The notes: generated by a model from the sequence alone, not told the origin. Positions 10,444 through 20,900 are shown, numbered from the stretch's first letter. The stretch: 64,000 bases of DNA from Dyella jiangningensis (GCF_003264855.1 NZ_NFZS01000005.1:62001-126000), one strand, 5' to 3'. A program made the numbers and translations.

Positions 10444-11040
10444 ATGCGCTATCTCGCGCTGGGCGATTCGTATTCGATCGGCGAGGGCGTGCCCGAGGCT
10501 GGGCGCTGGCCGATGCAGTTGGCCGCCCGGCTGCGTGCCGAAGCGGTTGCGCTGGAGGATCCATGGATCGTCGCCACGACGGGCTGGACCACCGACGAGC
10601 TCTCGGCCGCGATGGACGCCGAAGCCTTCGCACCGCCCTACGACCTGGTGAGCCTGCTGATCGGCGTGAACAACCAGTACCGCGGGCGCAGCGCCGAGGA
10701 TTATCGCGGCGAATTCCGGCGCATGCTTGGGCGCGCCATCACGCTCGCGGGCGGGCAGCCCGGACGCGTGCTGGTGTTGTCGATTCCCGATTGGGGCGTC
10801 ACGCCGTTTGCCGCATCGAGCGGACGCCACCTTGGGCAGATCGCCAGAGAATTGGACGTCTATAACGCCATCGCCGCCGATAAGGTGAAGGCTTCCGGCG
10901 CGCACTGGGTGGACATCACGGGCATCTCGCGAAAGCACCCCGAACTGCTGACCGACGACGGACTGCATCCGTCGGCGACGCAGTACACGTTGTGGATGGA
11001 GGCGGCGCTACCGACCGTTCGCGGGATGCTTGCCAAGTAG
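10444..11040 (+). CDS. SGNH/GDSL-family hydrolase
   Basis: A 198-residue esterase/lipase-type hydrolase. Block I is GDSYSIGEG with the nucleophilic serine near residue 9, block III carries the GVNNQY asparagine, and block V is DGLHPSATQY with the Asp-His pair. No signal peptide is visible, so it is probably cytoplasmic. It starts six bases after the aminotransferase. The substrate cannot be told. A tandem intergenic repeat begins right after the stop codon. Confidence 0.87.
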   Translation: MRYLALGDSYSIGEGVPEAGRWPMQLAARLRAEAVALEDPWIVATTGWTTDELSAAMDAEAFAPPYDLVSLLIGVNNQYRGRSAEDYRGEFRRMLGRAITLAGGQPGRVLVLSIPDWGVTPFAASSGRHLGQIARELDVYNAIAADKVKASGAHWVDITGISRKHPELLTDDGLHPSATQYTLWMEAALPTVRGMLAK

Positions 11041-11445
11041 ACCCTCTCCCTCCATGGGAGTGGGAGTGGGCTGGGGTGAAGGTTCGGAGCTTGCGCGACC
11101 TTGCATGATTCGCTCCGTCCGCACCCTCATCCGGCTGCCGCCACCTTCTCCCAGAGGGAGAAGGATTCACGATGGAGCCCCTCTCCCCGCGGGAGAGGAG
11201 TTGGGGTGAAGGTGCGGGGCTTGCGCGACCTTGCATGGCCCGCTTCGTCCGCACCCTCATCCGGCTGCCGCCACCTTCTCCCAGGGGGAGAAGGATTCAC
11301 GATGGAGCCCCTCTCCCCGCGGGAGAGGAGTTGGGGAGAGGGTGCGGGGCTTGCGCGACCTTGCATGGCCCGCTTCGTCCGCACCCTCATCCGGCTGCCG
11401 CCACCTTCTCCCATAGGGAGAAGGACTCACAATGCGGATCGCGTC
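11041..11445. repeat. 130-bp tandem intergenic repeat, about three copies
   Basis: The word TTGCGCGACC recurs at 11091, 11221 and 11351, an exact 130-bp period. Each unit holds two dyads: CTTCTCCCAGAGGGAGAAG-type and CCTCTCCCCGCGGGAGAGG-type, plus CGTCCGCACCCTCATCCGG. The first copy is diverged at its left end, the second is complete, and the third breaks off near 11440. Spurious open frames cross it on both strands because the period is not a multiple of three. It lies between the SGNH hydrolase and the phosphoesterase. This is a repeated extragenic palindromic-type element, not CRISPR. Confidence 0.85.
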
Positions 11446-11580
11446 ATAGTGTTCCTTTCTCCTCGGCAATGAAGGCACCGCGAGCTCAAGCACCGCAACG
11501 CTTCTGCAACCATTCCGCCATCGTGCGGTGACGTGCCAACGGCATTCTGGCGTCCCGGTAACCACCGGGAGAGACCTGCC

Positions 11581-12438
11581 ATGGCGACTTTTCACTGCCG
11601 CAGCGCCTTCATCTCCGACGTGCATCTGGGCACGCCTGACTGCAAGGCCAGCTATCTGCTCGATTTCCTGCGCAAGCTGCGCTGCGAGAAGCTGTACCTC
11701 GTGGGCGACATCGTCGACATGGAGTCGCTGGCCCGTCGCACGTGGTGGCACGCCGACCACGGTGCGGTGATCGCGGAAGTGCTCGACCTTGCCCAGCGCG
11801 GCGTCGAAGTCATCTATATCCCAGGGAACCACGACGCACCGATGCGCGGCCTTGCCGGCCAGAGCTTCGGCGGCGTGAAGATCGAGCTGGATGCGGTGCA
11901 TGAAGGCGCCGATGGGCGCCGCTACCGCGTCAGCCACGGCGACGAATTCGATCCGGAGCACGTCGGGCGCACATGGATGGTGCACCTGGGGGAAGTGATG
12001 CATCGCTTCATCTGCTGGACCAACCGCCGCGTGCACGCGATGCGCCGGCGCCTGGAACTGCCCTACCTGCCGCTTTCCATCATCGTGAAGTCGCATATCG
12101 GCAAGGCGCTGGCTTACATCCGCGCCTATGAGGAGCGCGTGGCCGGCGATGCCCGCGAACGCGGCTTCGACGGCCATATCTGCGGCCACATCCATTTCGG
12201 CCATGTGCGCGAGATGGATGGCGTGCTGTATCTCAACGACGGCGATTGGGTGGAGCACTGCACGGCCCTGGTCGAGGACCACACCGGCGCCATGGAGCTG
12301 ATCCACTGGAGCGAGCAGCACGCTCCGCTGGGCCGGGCCAGCCGCGAACTGGTGCTGCCCTCGCCCGCCGCCGCCCTGGCGCTGGCCCCGCTGACCCGCA
12401 GCCGGCTGGATCTGGGCGAAATGCGCCCGGCCGCCTGA
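11581..12438 (+). CDS. LpxH-like metallophosphoesterase (UDP-2,3-diacylglucosamine diphosphatase family)
   Basis: A 285-residue calcineurin-type phosphoesterase. The binuclear metal site is complete: SDVHLG, GDIVD, GNHD, HGDEFD and GHIHFGH. Length and the long helical insert (YIRAYEERVAGDARERGFDG) fit COG2908-type proteins often named UDP-2,3-diacylglucosamine diphosphatase, but such paralogs are not always the lipid A enzyme. The ATG at 11581 has GGGAGAG upstream and begins just before the phosphoesterase core; a start at 11533 would add 16 unlikely residues. The C-terminal 40 residues are Ala/Leu-rich and look dispensable. Confidence 0.85.
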   Translation: MATFHCRSAFISDVHLGTPDCKASYLLDFLRKLRCEKLYLVGDIVDMESLARRTWWHADHGAVIAEVLDLAQRGVEVIYIPGNHDAPMRGLAGQSFGGVKIELDAVHEGADGRRYRVSHGDEFDPEHVGRTWMVHLGEVMHRFICWTNRRVHAMRRRLELPYLPLSIIVKSHIGKALAYIRAYEERVAGDARERGFDGHICGHIHFGHVREMDGVLYLNDGDWVEHCTALVEDHTGAMELIHWSEQHAPLGRASRELVLPSPAAALALAPLTRSRLDLGEMRPAA

Positions 12439-12526
12439 TCGAAGGAACCGCTGTCGCACCTTGAAGGCGCAGCGGGCGTCGGCATATCAAGGGGGCTACA
12501 ATTTGCCCTCTTTGCCGGAGTCTTCC

Positions 12527-13450
12527 ATGTCCCTCGACAGCGCCACCCGCGAACGTATCGAATCCCTGCTGCAGAGCCACCGCGTGGTGCTGTTCATGAA
12601 GGGCACCCGCCACCAGCCGATGTGCGGTTTCTCCGCCGCGGCCACCAACACGCTCAACGAGCTGCTGCCGGAATACCACACGGTCAACGTGCTGGAAGAC
12701 CCGGAAATCCGTGAAGGCATCAAGGCTTACGGCGACTGGCCGACCATTCCGCAGCTTTACGTCGGCGGCGAGCTGGTCGGCGGCGCCGACATCATTCGCC
12801 AGATGTACGCCAGCGGCGAGCTGCACCAGCTGTTTGGTGCGGAAGCACCGGACCGCACGCCGCCGGAAATCACCATCACCGACAAGGCCGCCGAGGCGAT
12901 CCGCCAGGGCACGGCCAACGCCCAGGGCCTGGCCCTGCACCTGGAAATCGGCCCGGACCACAGCGCCGGCTTCCAGCTGGCGCCGCCGAGCGACCATGAC
13001 ATCGTGGTCACCGCCAACGGCATCGAAGTGCATTTCGACCCGGGCAGCGCCCAGCGCGCCAAGGGCATCGTGATCGACTGGGTGTCCACGGTGCAGGGCG
13101 AAGGCCTGAGCCTGAAGTTCCCGGGCGCCCAGGACATCGGCTCGCTGACCGTGCAGGAGCTCAAGGCCCGCCTCGCCGCCGGCGACATCACCCTGGTCGA
13201 CGTTCGCCCGGCCCAGGGCCGTGCGCAGGCAGCGCCGCTGGCGCAGGCTCGCGTGCTGGAAGAGGAAGGCTACGAAGCGCTGGCCAACCTGCCCAAGGAC
13301 ACGCCGATCGCCTTCATCTGCCATCACGGCATGTCCAGCCGCGGCGTCGCCGAGCGTTTCGCGGCGCATGGCTTTACGAAGGTCTACAACGTCGAGGGCG
13401 GCATGGACGCGTGGGCTCGCGAGATCGACTCTTCGGTGCCCGTGTATTGA
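12527..13450 (+). CDS. Monothiol glutaredoxin fused to a cysteine-free A-type-carrier-like domain and rhodanese
   Basis: A 307-residue three-domain protein. Residues 1-108 are a Grx4-type monothiol glutaredoxin with the CGFS site (C33) and WPTIPQLYVGGELVGG, able in principle to bind a glutathione-ligated [2Fe-2S] cluster. About residues 111-205 look like a HesB/IscA domain (GIEVHFDPGSAQRAKGIVIDWV), but all three cluster-binding cysteines are missing. The C-terminus is a rhodanese with active cysteine C265 in CHHGMSS. ATG 12527 has CGGAG upstream. Iron-sulfur cluster handling linked to sulfur transfer is the likely role. A strong terminator follows. Confidence 0.9.
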   Translation: MSLDSATRERIESLLQSHRVVLFMKGTRHQPMCGFSAAATNTLNELLPEYHTVNVLEDPEIREGIKAYGDWPTIPQLYVGGELVGGADIIRQMYASGELHQLFGAEAPDRTPPEITITDKAAEAIRQGTANAQGLALHLEIGPDHSAGFQLAPPSDHDIVVTANGIEVHFDPGSAQRAKGIVIDWVSTVQGEGLSLKFPGAQDIGSLTVQELKARLAAGDITLVDVRPAQGRAQAAPLAQARVLEEEGYEALANLPKDTPIAFICHHGMSSRGVAERFAAHGFTKVYNVEGGMDAWAREIDSSVPVY

Positions 13451-13482
13451 TAACGGTTATTGTTTATTTTGATCGATAGAAA

Positions 13483-13510
13483 AGCGCCCACTTCGGTGGG
13501 CGCTTTTTTA
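13483..13510 (+). terminator. Rho-independent terminator of the glutaredoxin gene
   Basis: AGCGCCCAC and GTGGGCGCT pair around a TTCG tetraloop and are followed by six T residues. It is 32 bases after the stop at 13450. Confidence 0.93.
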
Positions 13511-14003
13511 TTTGCGTATACGCGAAGTGAAATTCAGCATTCGTTCATTAAAATACCATCCACGGCGATAAATGCTGCGTAAGCGCCTCATGCGCTCCGC
13601 ATGTTCCTGCGAAATACGCGTAGGGAAGCCGTAAGCCTTCGTTTGCATTCGCGCATTTCACTGTCACGGCTAAGAAATTTTCCTAGCCATAACCAAACTC
13701 CCCGCTGCGAGACAGTTTGGTTACAGGCACAAGTTTTTGCGGCCTCGCGACGCCATTTCATAACCGTTGTGTAACGTTTCTGCTGCACGTAACGTCGAAG
13801 AGGCGACGCGACACGACGCGTGACGTCGCCGCGTGACGCTGGGGAGCATCACTCAAAGCCGACAACCAGGACCGCCGCTTTGCGAGAGCAAGGTGGCGCG
13901 GGTTTCTTCGGCTCAAAAAAACACTTGCAGCCTTTTCAAAGCTGCACTTTCAGGGGAGACACGGCTCACGAAGCCGTGCTTGCCGCTCAACGGAGGGTGG
14001 GTA
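13511..14003 (+). promoter_or_regulatory. Long leader of TonB receptor 1 with inverted repeat
   Basis: No gene is seen in this 493-base stretch, which is less GC-rich than its surroundings. AACCAAACT at 13691-13699 and AGTTTGGTT at 13714-13722 form a perfect 9-bp inverted repeat. GTTTTTGCGGC follows at 13732. The words ACCAAAC and GTTTTTGCGGC, about 40 bases apart, recur upstream of the second receptor gene (17386 and 17428). A shared promoter or operator for both receptors is the simplest reading. The transcription start cannot be fixed by eye. Confidence 0.45.
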
Positions 14004-17000
14004 ATGCAGTTGAAGAACTATCCGCGAGTTCCGAACCGCCGCAGCATGGCGTTCGCGATCGGCCTGGCGCTCAGCCTCACTGGCGGCGCCGCCTTTGCAC
14101 AAAGCAACGCCACCGGCGTGATCTTCGGCAGCGCCGATCCAGGCAGCACGGTGCAGATCGAAAACACCGGCACGGGCCTCAAGCGCGAACTGACCGTCGA
14201 CACCAGCGGCCGCTATCGCGCCAGCTCGCTGCCGATCGGCGAATACAAGGTGACGCTGAGCAAGAACGGTACGGCCGTCAGCTCACGCGACCACGTGCAG
14301 ACGCAGATCAGCCAGGGTACCGAAGTCTCCTTCGCCGCTTCGGCGCAGAACGCGCAGAACCTGGCAGCCGTGCAGGTGGTGGGCAATGCCCTGCCGGCCA
14401 TCGACGTGTCCTCGGTGGACTCGCGTACGGTGATCAATGCCGACCAGCTGTCCAAGCTGCCGATCGATCGCACCTCGATCAGCTCGATCGCACTGCTTGC
14501 GCCCGGCACGATTCCAGCGGCACGCGGCTACGGCAACGCGCTGTCGTTCGGCGGTTCGTCCGCTTCCGAGAATGCGTACTACGTCAACGGCTTCTCGGTC
14601 ACCAACCCGCTGACCGGCGTGAGCTCGCGCCAGCTTCCGTATGACGCGATCGACCAGGAGCAGGTGCTGATCGGCGGCTACGGCGCCGAGTACGGCCGCT
14701 CCACCGGCGGCGTGATCAACGTGGTGACCAAGCACGGCACCAACGAGTGGAAGGGCGACGTGCAGGTGCTGTGGGCGCCGAGCGACCTCGCGCAGGAGCC
14801 GCGCAACGTCTATCGCACGAACGGCTCGCTCTACCAGATCGGCAACGCCTACACCTTGCGTGACCGGGAGCAGCTGCAGTACTCCGGTTCGATCGGCGGT
14901 GCGCTGGTGAAGGACAAGCTGTTCTTCTTCGCCGCGGCCGATGCGATCTTCCGCGACGGCTACTACACCGGCCCGATCGGCAGCAACGACGACGAACACG
15001 ACCACAACAAGACCACGCGCTGGCTGACCAAGGTCGACTGGAACATCACCGACAACCACATCCTCGAGTTCACCGGCATCGGCGACACCGAGCAGACCAA
15101 CTCGACGATCTACGGCTACACCTACGGCGTGGGCCGCACCGACTTCCTCGGTTACCAGTACACCAAGAACTACAACGGCACCCAGACCAACGGCACGCCG
15201 GGCGGCAACGTCTACATCGGCCACTACACCGGCTACATCACCGACAACTTCACCGTGAACGCGATGTACGGCAGGAGCAACTCGCCGCACGTGCAGACGG
15301 TGACGGGCGCGGGCGGCACGGTGTGCCCGTCCATCACCGACAACCGCACCGAGTTCGCCAACAACCCGCAGTCGGGTTGCACGGTGGGCTCTTCCACGGT
15401 GCTGGCTCCGGGCTCGAAGGACAGCACCACGGGCTGGAGCCTCAACCTCGAATACCGTCTGGGTGATCACGACATCCGCGCCGGCATGGACAACTACATG
15501 CTGCGTGCGACCTGGGGCAGCGCGCCGGTCGGCGGTGCGCAATACCTGTACGAAGACGTGGGCAACGGCTCGGTGATCCAGCAGCGCCTGATCAACCTCG
15601 GGCTCGATCCGGCCGCGTACAACCCGGCGCAGTATCCGAACGGTTACTACGTGAACGTCACGGGCCTGAGCACCGGCACGTCGGCACGTACGGCGCAGCG
15701 TTCGCAGTTCGCCGAAGACAACTGGCAGATCAGCGATCGCTGGCACGCCTACATCGGCCTGCGCAACGAGCAGTTCACCAACTACAACGGCGTGGGCGTG
15801 CCGTACGCCAAGGCCCGCCACCAGCTCGATCCGCGCCTGGGCGTGACCTGGGACGTGTACGGCGACAGCACGCTGAAGGTGTACGCCAACGCCGGCCGTT
15901 ATCACCTGGGTCTGCCGACCTCGGTGGCCGTGCGTGGCGCCGGCCCGTCGACCTATCCGTCGCAGTTCTTCGCGTTCAGCGGCATCGACCCGACCACCGG
16001 CCTGCCGACCGGCCTGACCAACACGCCGGCTTCCGCCACCTACTACCTCAACGGCGCCAACGGCGTGCCGCCCGATGGCAAGACCGTCTCCGCGCAGCAG
16101 CTCCACTCGTACTACCAGGACGAATACATCCTGGGCTTCGACAAGCAGCTGACGGAAGACTGGACCGTGGGCGCCAAGGCCATGTACCGCAGCCTGAAGA
16201 GCCTGATCGACGACGATTGCGACTCGCGTCCGCTGCAGGCCTGGGGCGACTCCCACGGCTTGAGCGCCGAAGTGGCCGCCGGCATTGCCGCCAGCACCGG
16301 CTGCTGGCTGTTCAACCCGGGCCGCGCCAACACGTTCCTGCTGTCGCCGACGCCGGGCCAGTACCTTGCCGTGCCGCTGACCGCGAAGGACCTGGGCTTC
16401 CAGAAGCCCAAGCGCGACTACTACATGCTCGACCTGTACGCCGAACACCAGTTCAACGAGAAGTGGTACGGCCGCGTCGAGTACACCTTCTCGCGCAGCT
16501 ACGGCAACTCCGAAGGCCAGCTGGATTCGGACATCGTGCAGGCCGACGTGTCGACCACCGAGAGCTGGGACTTCCCGGAAATCATGGAGAACACCAACGG
16601 TCCGCTGGCCAACGACCAGACGCACCAGTTGCGCATCCTCGGCACGTACAAGCCGACGGATGAGTGGAGCCTCTCCACGGTAACCCGCATCGCCTCCGGC
16701 ACGCCGGTGAGCTGCATGGGCACGCGTCCGCTGGCCGCCGGCGGCGACCCGTTCGGCTACGGCAATTCGTACTTCTGGTGCAACGGCGAGCCTTCGCCGC
16801 GTGGCTCGGTGGGCCGTACGCCCTGGACCTACACTATCAACCTCAGCGGTGCGTGGCGTCCGGCGTTCTTCAACCACCAGGTCACGTTCACGGCCGACAT
16901 CTTCAACCTGCTCGGCTCACAGCGCGTGACTCAGTACTACGAAACCGGCGAGACGGCCTCGGGCGCGCCGAACGTGAACTACCTGCGTGCCCGTTCGTTC

Positions 17001-17051
17001 CAGGATCCGCGCTATGTCCGCCTGGGCGCACGCTACGACTTCTCACTGTAA
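14004..17051 (+). CDS. TonB-dependent outer-membrane receptor 1, Oar-like with carboxypeptidase-regulatory-like domain
   Basis: A 1,015-residue outer-membrane transporter. ATG 14004 sits seven bases after GGAGG; the frame stays open upstream, but that N-terminus is not a signal peptide. The signal peptide ends at AAFAQS. A small beta domain follows (TVDTSGRYRASSLPIGEYKVTL, the CarboxypepD_reg-like fold), then the plug (SVDSRTVINADQLSKLPIDR, GGYGAEYGRSTGGVINVVTKHG), then a large barrel with aromatic strands ending ARYDFSL. The substrate is unknown; relatives import or handle large ligands. It is paralogous to the gene at 17924 along the whole length. Two hairpins close the unit. Confidence 0.92.
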   Translation: MQLKNYPRVPNRRSMAFAIGLALSLTGGAAFAQSNATGVIFGSADPGSTVQIENTGTGLKRELTVDTSGRYRASSLPIGEYKVTLSKNGTAVSSRDHVQTQISQGTEVSFAASAQNAQNLAAVQVVGNALPAIDVSSVDSRTVINADQLSKLPIDRTSISSIALLAPGTIPAARGYGNALSFGGSSASENAYYVNGFSVTNPLTGVSSRQLPYDAIDQEQVLIGGYGAEYGRSTGGVINVVTKHGTNEWKGDVQVLWAPSDLAQEPRNVYRTNGSLYQIGNAYTLRDREQLQYSGSIGGALVKDKLFFFAAADAIFRDGYYTGPIGSNDDEHDHNKTTRWLTKVDWNITDNHILEFTGIGDTEQTNSTIYGYTYGVGRTDFLGYQYTKNYNGTQTNGTPGGNVYIGHYTGYITDNFTVNAMYGRSNSPHVQTVTGAGGTVCPSITDNRTEFANNPQSGCTVGSSTVLAPGSKDSTTGWSLNLEYRLGDHDIRAGMDNYMLRATWGSAPVGGAQYLYEDVGNGSVIQQRLINLGLDPAAYNPAQYPNGYYVNVTGLSTGTSARTAQRSQFAEDNWQISDRWHAYIGLRNEQFTNYNGVGVPYAKARHQLDPRLGVTWDVYGDSTLKVYANAGRYHLGLPTSVAVRGAGPSTYPSQFFAFSGIDPTTGLPTGLTNTPASATYYLNGANGVPPDGKTVSAQQLHSYYQDEYILGFDKQLTEDWTVGAKAMYRSLKSLIDDDCDSRPLQAWGDSHGLSAEVAAGIAASTGCWLFNPGRANTFLLSPTPGQYLAVPLTAKDLGFQKPKRDYYMLDLYAEHQFNEKWYGRVEYTFSRSYGNSEGQLDSDIVQADVSTTESWDFPEIMENTNGPLANDQTHQLRILGTYKPTDEWSLSTVTRIASGTPVSCMGTRPLAAGGDPFGYGNSYFWCNGEPSPRGSVGRTPWTYTINLSGAWRPAFFNHQVTFTADIFNLLGSQRVTQYYETGETASGAPNVNYLRARSFQDPRYVRLGARYDFSL

Positions 17052-17061
17052 GTGAGAGCAA

Positions 17062-17104
17062 ACCCCTCGTTGCCGCCCGTCGAGTCCGGGCGGACGACGA
17101 GGGG
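17062..17104 (+). other. Long hairpin after TonB receptor 1
   Basis: Arms CCCCTCGT...CCGCCCG and CGGGCGG...ACGAGGGG pair with a small internal mismatch, forming a strong stem directly after the stop. No T run follows; a 3'-end stabilising structure is likely. Confidence 0.5.
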
Positions 17105-17118
17105 ATCTTCCCGAACTT

Positions 17119-17149
17119 GGCCGCCGGCGCCCCCGGCGGCCTCTTTTTT
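17119..17149 (+). terminator. Rho-independent terminator of TonB receptor 1
   Basis: GGCCGCCGG and CCGGCGGCC pair perfectly around a five-base loop and run into CTCTTTTTTG. It lies 67 bases after the stop. Confidence 0.9.
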
Positions 17150-17923
17150 GGACGGCTGAAACGATCGGCGATCGATGTGCGTATCGGAAGGCGCCCGTGC
17201 GGATTGCCGTCCAGGGATGTTGCTGCCGAGGATGGCAAAATTCAGCTGGTGTTTATGTATGTGATTTTTTCACAGCGAAAAATCGCGGTCTGTCTTAACA
17301 CCATCCGCATGTAACCGCGCCGAGACGGCGCGAAATCGTGCAAGCCTGCGAAATCGCCCTCTCATCCTCGATTTCTTGCTGTATTACCAAACCGACACGG
17401 CGGGCCCAGCCCTGTTTTTCGCCCCATGTTTTTGCGGCGGACGGGCGACGTCGAAGCCATTGTGAGACACGTCAGTTATGCGTAAGGTCAGCTCTCGCCT
17501 CGCCGGGTGATACCTCACAGAACGATCCGGCGACGGTGCGGGGAGTGCCACTTTCTCAAGCGAAACCAGCTGTTCCGCGAGCGGAATGGCGCGGAGTCGC
17601 TTGTCCGGAAATTCGCACTTGCTTGGTGGCTTCGGACGCATCGCGGACCGCAGCCTTTCGACAGGGTGTGTGTCATGCCGTTGAATCGTGATCCGCTTGT
17701 TTCGCATCACCACGGGATCGCCGAGGCGATCGCCAACGCGTTGAGCGGCGCCAGCTAGGCCGCCGCGCAGTCATTCCGCTAAGCGCCAGCCGACGGCTGG
17801 GCGTCTTTCTCGGGAAAAAAGGGACTGATCAGCCAACCCGTGCCTGCACGGGTTGCGGTGGCGTGCACCCACGCGACCGGAACAGCCCGCATTGAGTCGT
17901 ACCACTTAGGTCAAGGGGAGAGC
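17150..17923 (+). promoter_or_regulatory. 774-base leader/intergenic region of TonB receptor 2
   Basis: I find no credible gene here; short open frames lack ribosome sites and family features. The stretch has the lowest GC in the region near 17240-17300. ACCAAAC (17386) and GTTTTTGCGGC (17428) repeat the words found upstream of receptor 1. A perfect 8-bp hairpin AACCCGTG / CACGGGTT lies at 17837-17856, about 70 bases before the start codon. A long untranslated leader is probable. Confidence 0.4.
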
Positions 17924-20900
17924 ATGTCCATCCAACGATTTGTACAAATGAACCGCGGAGCGACGCTGCGTCGCACGGCGCTTGCCGCGGCGGTCGCCGC
18001 GGGCGTCGCGCTGGCCAGCCCGGTCTTCGCACAGAGTTCAACGGGTTCGATCTTCGGCACCGCCCCGGTCGCGGCCGGCGAAACGGTGTTGATCCAGAGC
18101 GACAGCGGCGTCAGCCGCGAAGTCTCCATCGACGCGAACGGTCGCTACTCGGCCGCCAGCCTGCCGCTGGGCACCTACAAGGTGAGCCTCAAGAAGGACG
18201 GCAACGTCGTCGAGACCCGTTCCAACGTCACGCTCGTCGTCGGCGCGGGCACGCAGGTGTCGTTCGTCGCGGCGGCTTCGGACGATGCGAAGAGCCTTGG
18301 CGCGGTGACCGTGATGGCCAACGCGCTGCCGGCGATCGACGTCAGCCAGGTGGATTCGCGCACCGTGATCACCTCGGAACAGCTGGCCAAGCTGCCGCTG
18401 CAGCGCAGTGCCGAAGCCATCGCCACGCTGGCGCCCGGCGTCAACACGGGCAGTGGCTACTTCACCAGTTCCACCGGCCAGGTGCTCAACTCGTTCGGCG
18501 GCTCGTCGATTGCCGAGAACGCGTATTACATCAACGGCTTCAACACCAGCGATCCGCTGCACAACTTCGGCGGCCTCACCCTGCCCTACGGCGCGGTGGA
18601 CCAGGAGCAGGTGCTCACCGGCGGTTATGGTGCGGCGTATGGCCGTTCCGACGGCGGTGTGATCAACCAGGTCGGCAAGCGCGGCACCAACGACTGGCAC
18701 TTCGGCGGCCAGGTGCTCATGCAGCCGAGCTGGGCGCAGAGCAACCCGGACAACTATTACCTGACCAACGGGCAGCTGTATCGCTATCGCCAGGACAACA
18801 ACAACCAGTCCACCTATACGTACGACGCCTACTTCGGCGGCCCGCTGATCAAGGACAAGCTGTACGTGTTCGGCGCCGTCGAAGGCTATCAGCAGCAGAA
18901 CGGTGTCAACGTGGGCACGGTGGCGAACGGCACCGCCAAGACCTACTCGTACTCCGATCCGAAGTGGTACGCCAAGGTCGACTGGAACATTACCGACAAC
19001 AACATCCTCGAGTTAACCGGCGCGTCGAACAAGACCGAGTACAACGGCAACACCTACGCGTACAACTACGGCACGGGCAACGGCAAGGGCAGCTGGGGCT
19101 CCTACCTCGGTCCGGACACCGAAACGAAGAACGGCGCCGACTTGTGGATCGCCAAGTACACCGGCTACATCACCGACAGCCTGACCGTCGATGCGCTGTA
19201 CGGAAAGATGCATCAGATCAGCTACAGCAACGTCGGGGGCAGCGATGCATCACGCATCATCGATGCGCAGTACCAGAACCCGGCCTATAACGGCGGCGTA
19301 CCCATCGTGGGGCCGCAGACGTCCGGCTCGGTCGCCAACCCTGACGCGCACGACCACACCACCAACTACCGTCTCGACATCAACTACAAGATTGGCAGCC
19401 ACTCGATCACGGCCGGTATCGACAACCTCAACGTGTCGTCCTATGACATCGGCAATATCGAGCCGGGTCCGGGCTACTCGTGGGAGTACGGCCAAGGTGA
19501 TCCGAATACGCCGATCAGCACGGCGGCCGGCGCCGGCGTGGGTGCTCCAGGCGGCGATGGTTACTACGTGGACAAGTACATCTACACCACGGGTGCCGCG
19601 GTGGTGCACGTGAAGCAGCGCGCGCAGTTCATCGAGGACCAGTGGCAGGTCAATGATCGCGTGCTGCTTTCGCTGGGACTGCGCAATGACCAGTTCACCA
19701 ACTACAACCCCGACAGCGTGCCCTACATCCGGCTGAGCAAGCCCAACTGGGCGCCGCGCATTGGCGTCAGCTGGGACGTCTATGGTGACTCGTCGCTCAA
19801 GGTCTATGGCAATGCAGGCCGCTACTACCTCGATGAACCAACCAACGTGGCGATTCGCGCCGCAGCTGGCAGCACGTATACCCGCCAGTACTTCACCTAT
19901 ACCGGCATCGATCCGGCCACTGGCGCACCCACCGGACTGGCGCAAATTCCACAGGATATCTACCCCGGCGTGTCCGCTGATAAGGAATACGGCCAGCCGC
20001 CCGATCCAAAGACAGTCACAAGCAGCAACGTGAAAGCGGAATATCAGGACGAGTACATCGCTGGCGTGGACAAGGCGTTCGAAATGTTCGGCGAAAAATG
20101 GACGGCCGGCGCTAAGGCGACTTATCGAGTGCTGCGAAACGACCTCGATGACATCTGCGATTACCCCACATTCGGCGCGGTAGGTGTTTCGCAGGGCTTC
20201 GACGAGGCGGCGGCGGAGGGATCGGGCTGCTACGTCATGAACCCAGGGCGCACCGCTGACATCAACGTACCGCTGGCCACCGGTGGCTACGGCACCATGG
20301 TCGTGCCATGGTCCGCGCTTGGTATGCCATCACTCCTGCGCAAGTACGTCGCCCTCGATACCTACCTGGAGCATCCGTTCGACGGCAAGTGGTACGCCAA
20401 GATCATGTACACCTGGTCGCACAACTACGGCAACACGGAAGGCTCGGTGCGTTCGGACATCGGCCAGCAAGATGTGTCGCAGACCGAGGACTGGGACAAC
20501 AAGGGCGTGATGACCTACGCCAACGGTGACCAGGCCAATGACCGTCGCCATCAGATCAAGGCATACGGCTACTACCAGGTCACGCCTGAGTGGCTTGTGG
20601 GCGCCAACGTGCAGATCCTGTCCGGCACGCCGATCGTGTGCCTGGGCTATTTCGGCCCGCAACAGGCTGACGACTATAACTACGGTGCGTCGTATCACTT
20701 CTGCGGCCCGAACGGAACGCCGGCGGCTCCGGGTTCCACCGGCCGCACGCCGTGGACGGAGCTGGTCAGCCTGAATGCCGAATACCGCCCGGATTGGGCG
20801 CAGCACAAGCTCGCGTTCTCGGTGCAGGTCTACAACCTGTTCGACCAGCAACGCGCGACCGAGCTATACGGCACGTCCGAGTCCGGGCCGGGCCAAGCGT

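Noticed and set aside
11041-11445. CRISPR array
   Set aside because: The 130-bp units are adjacent without unique spacers, and no cas genes are near.
14283-16877. An 864-residue open frame antisense to TonB receptor 1
   Set aside because: It is a shadow of a GC-rich coding strand: low-complexity Arg/Val/His/Gln sequence, no family motifs, and the sense frame is a full receptor.
17338-17758. Small overlapping open frames between the two TonB receptors
   Set aside because: They lack ribosome sites and family features, overlap each other on both strands and cover the motif shared with receptor 1.
17837-17856. Riboswitch upstream of TonB receptor 2
   Set aside because: One perfect hairpin exists, but I see no conserved core of cobalamin, TPP or other known riboswitches.
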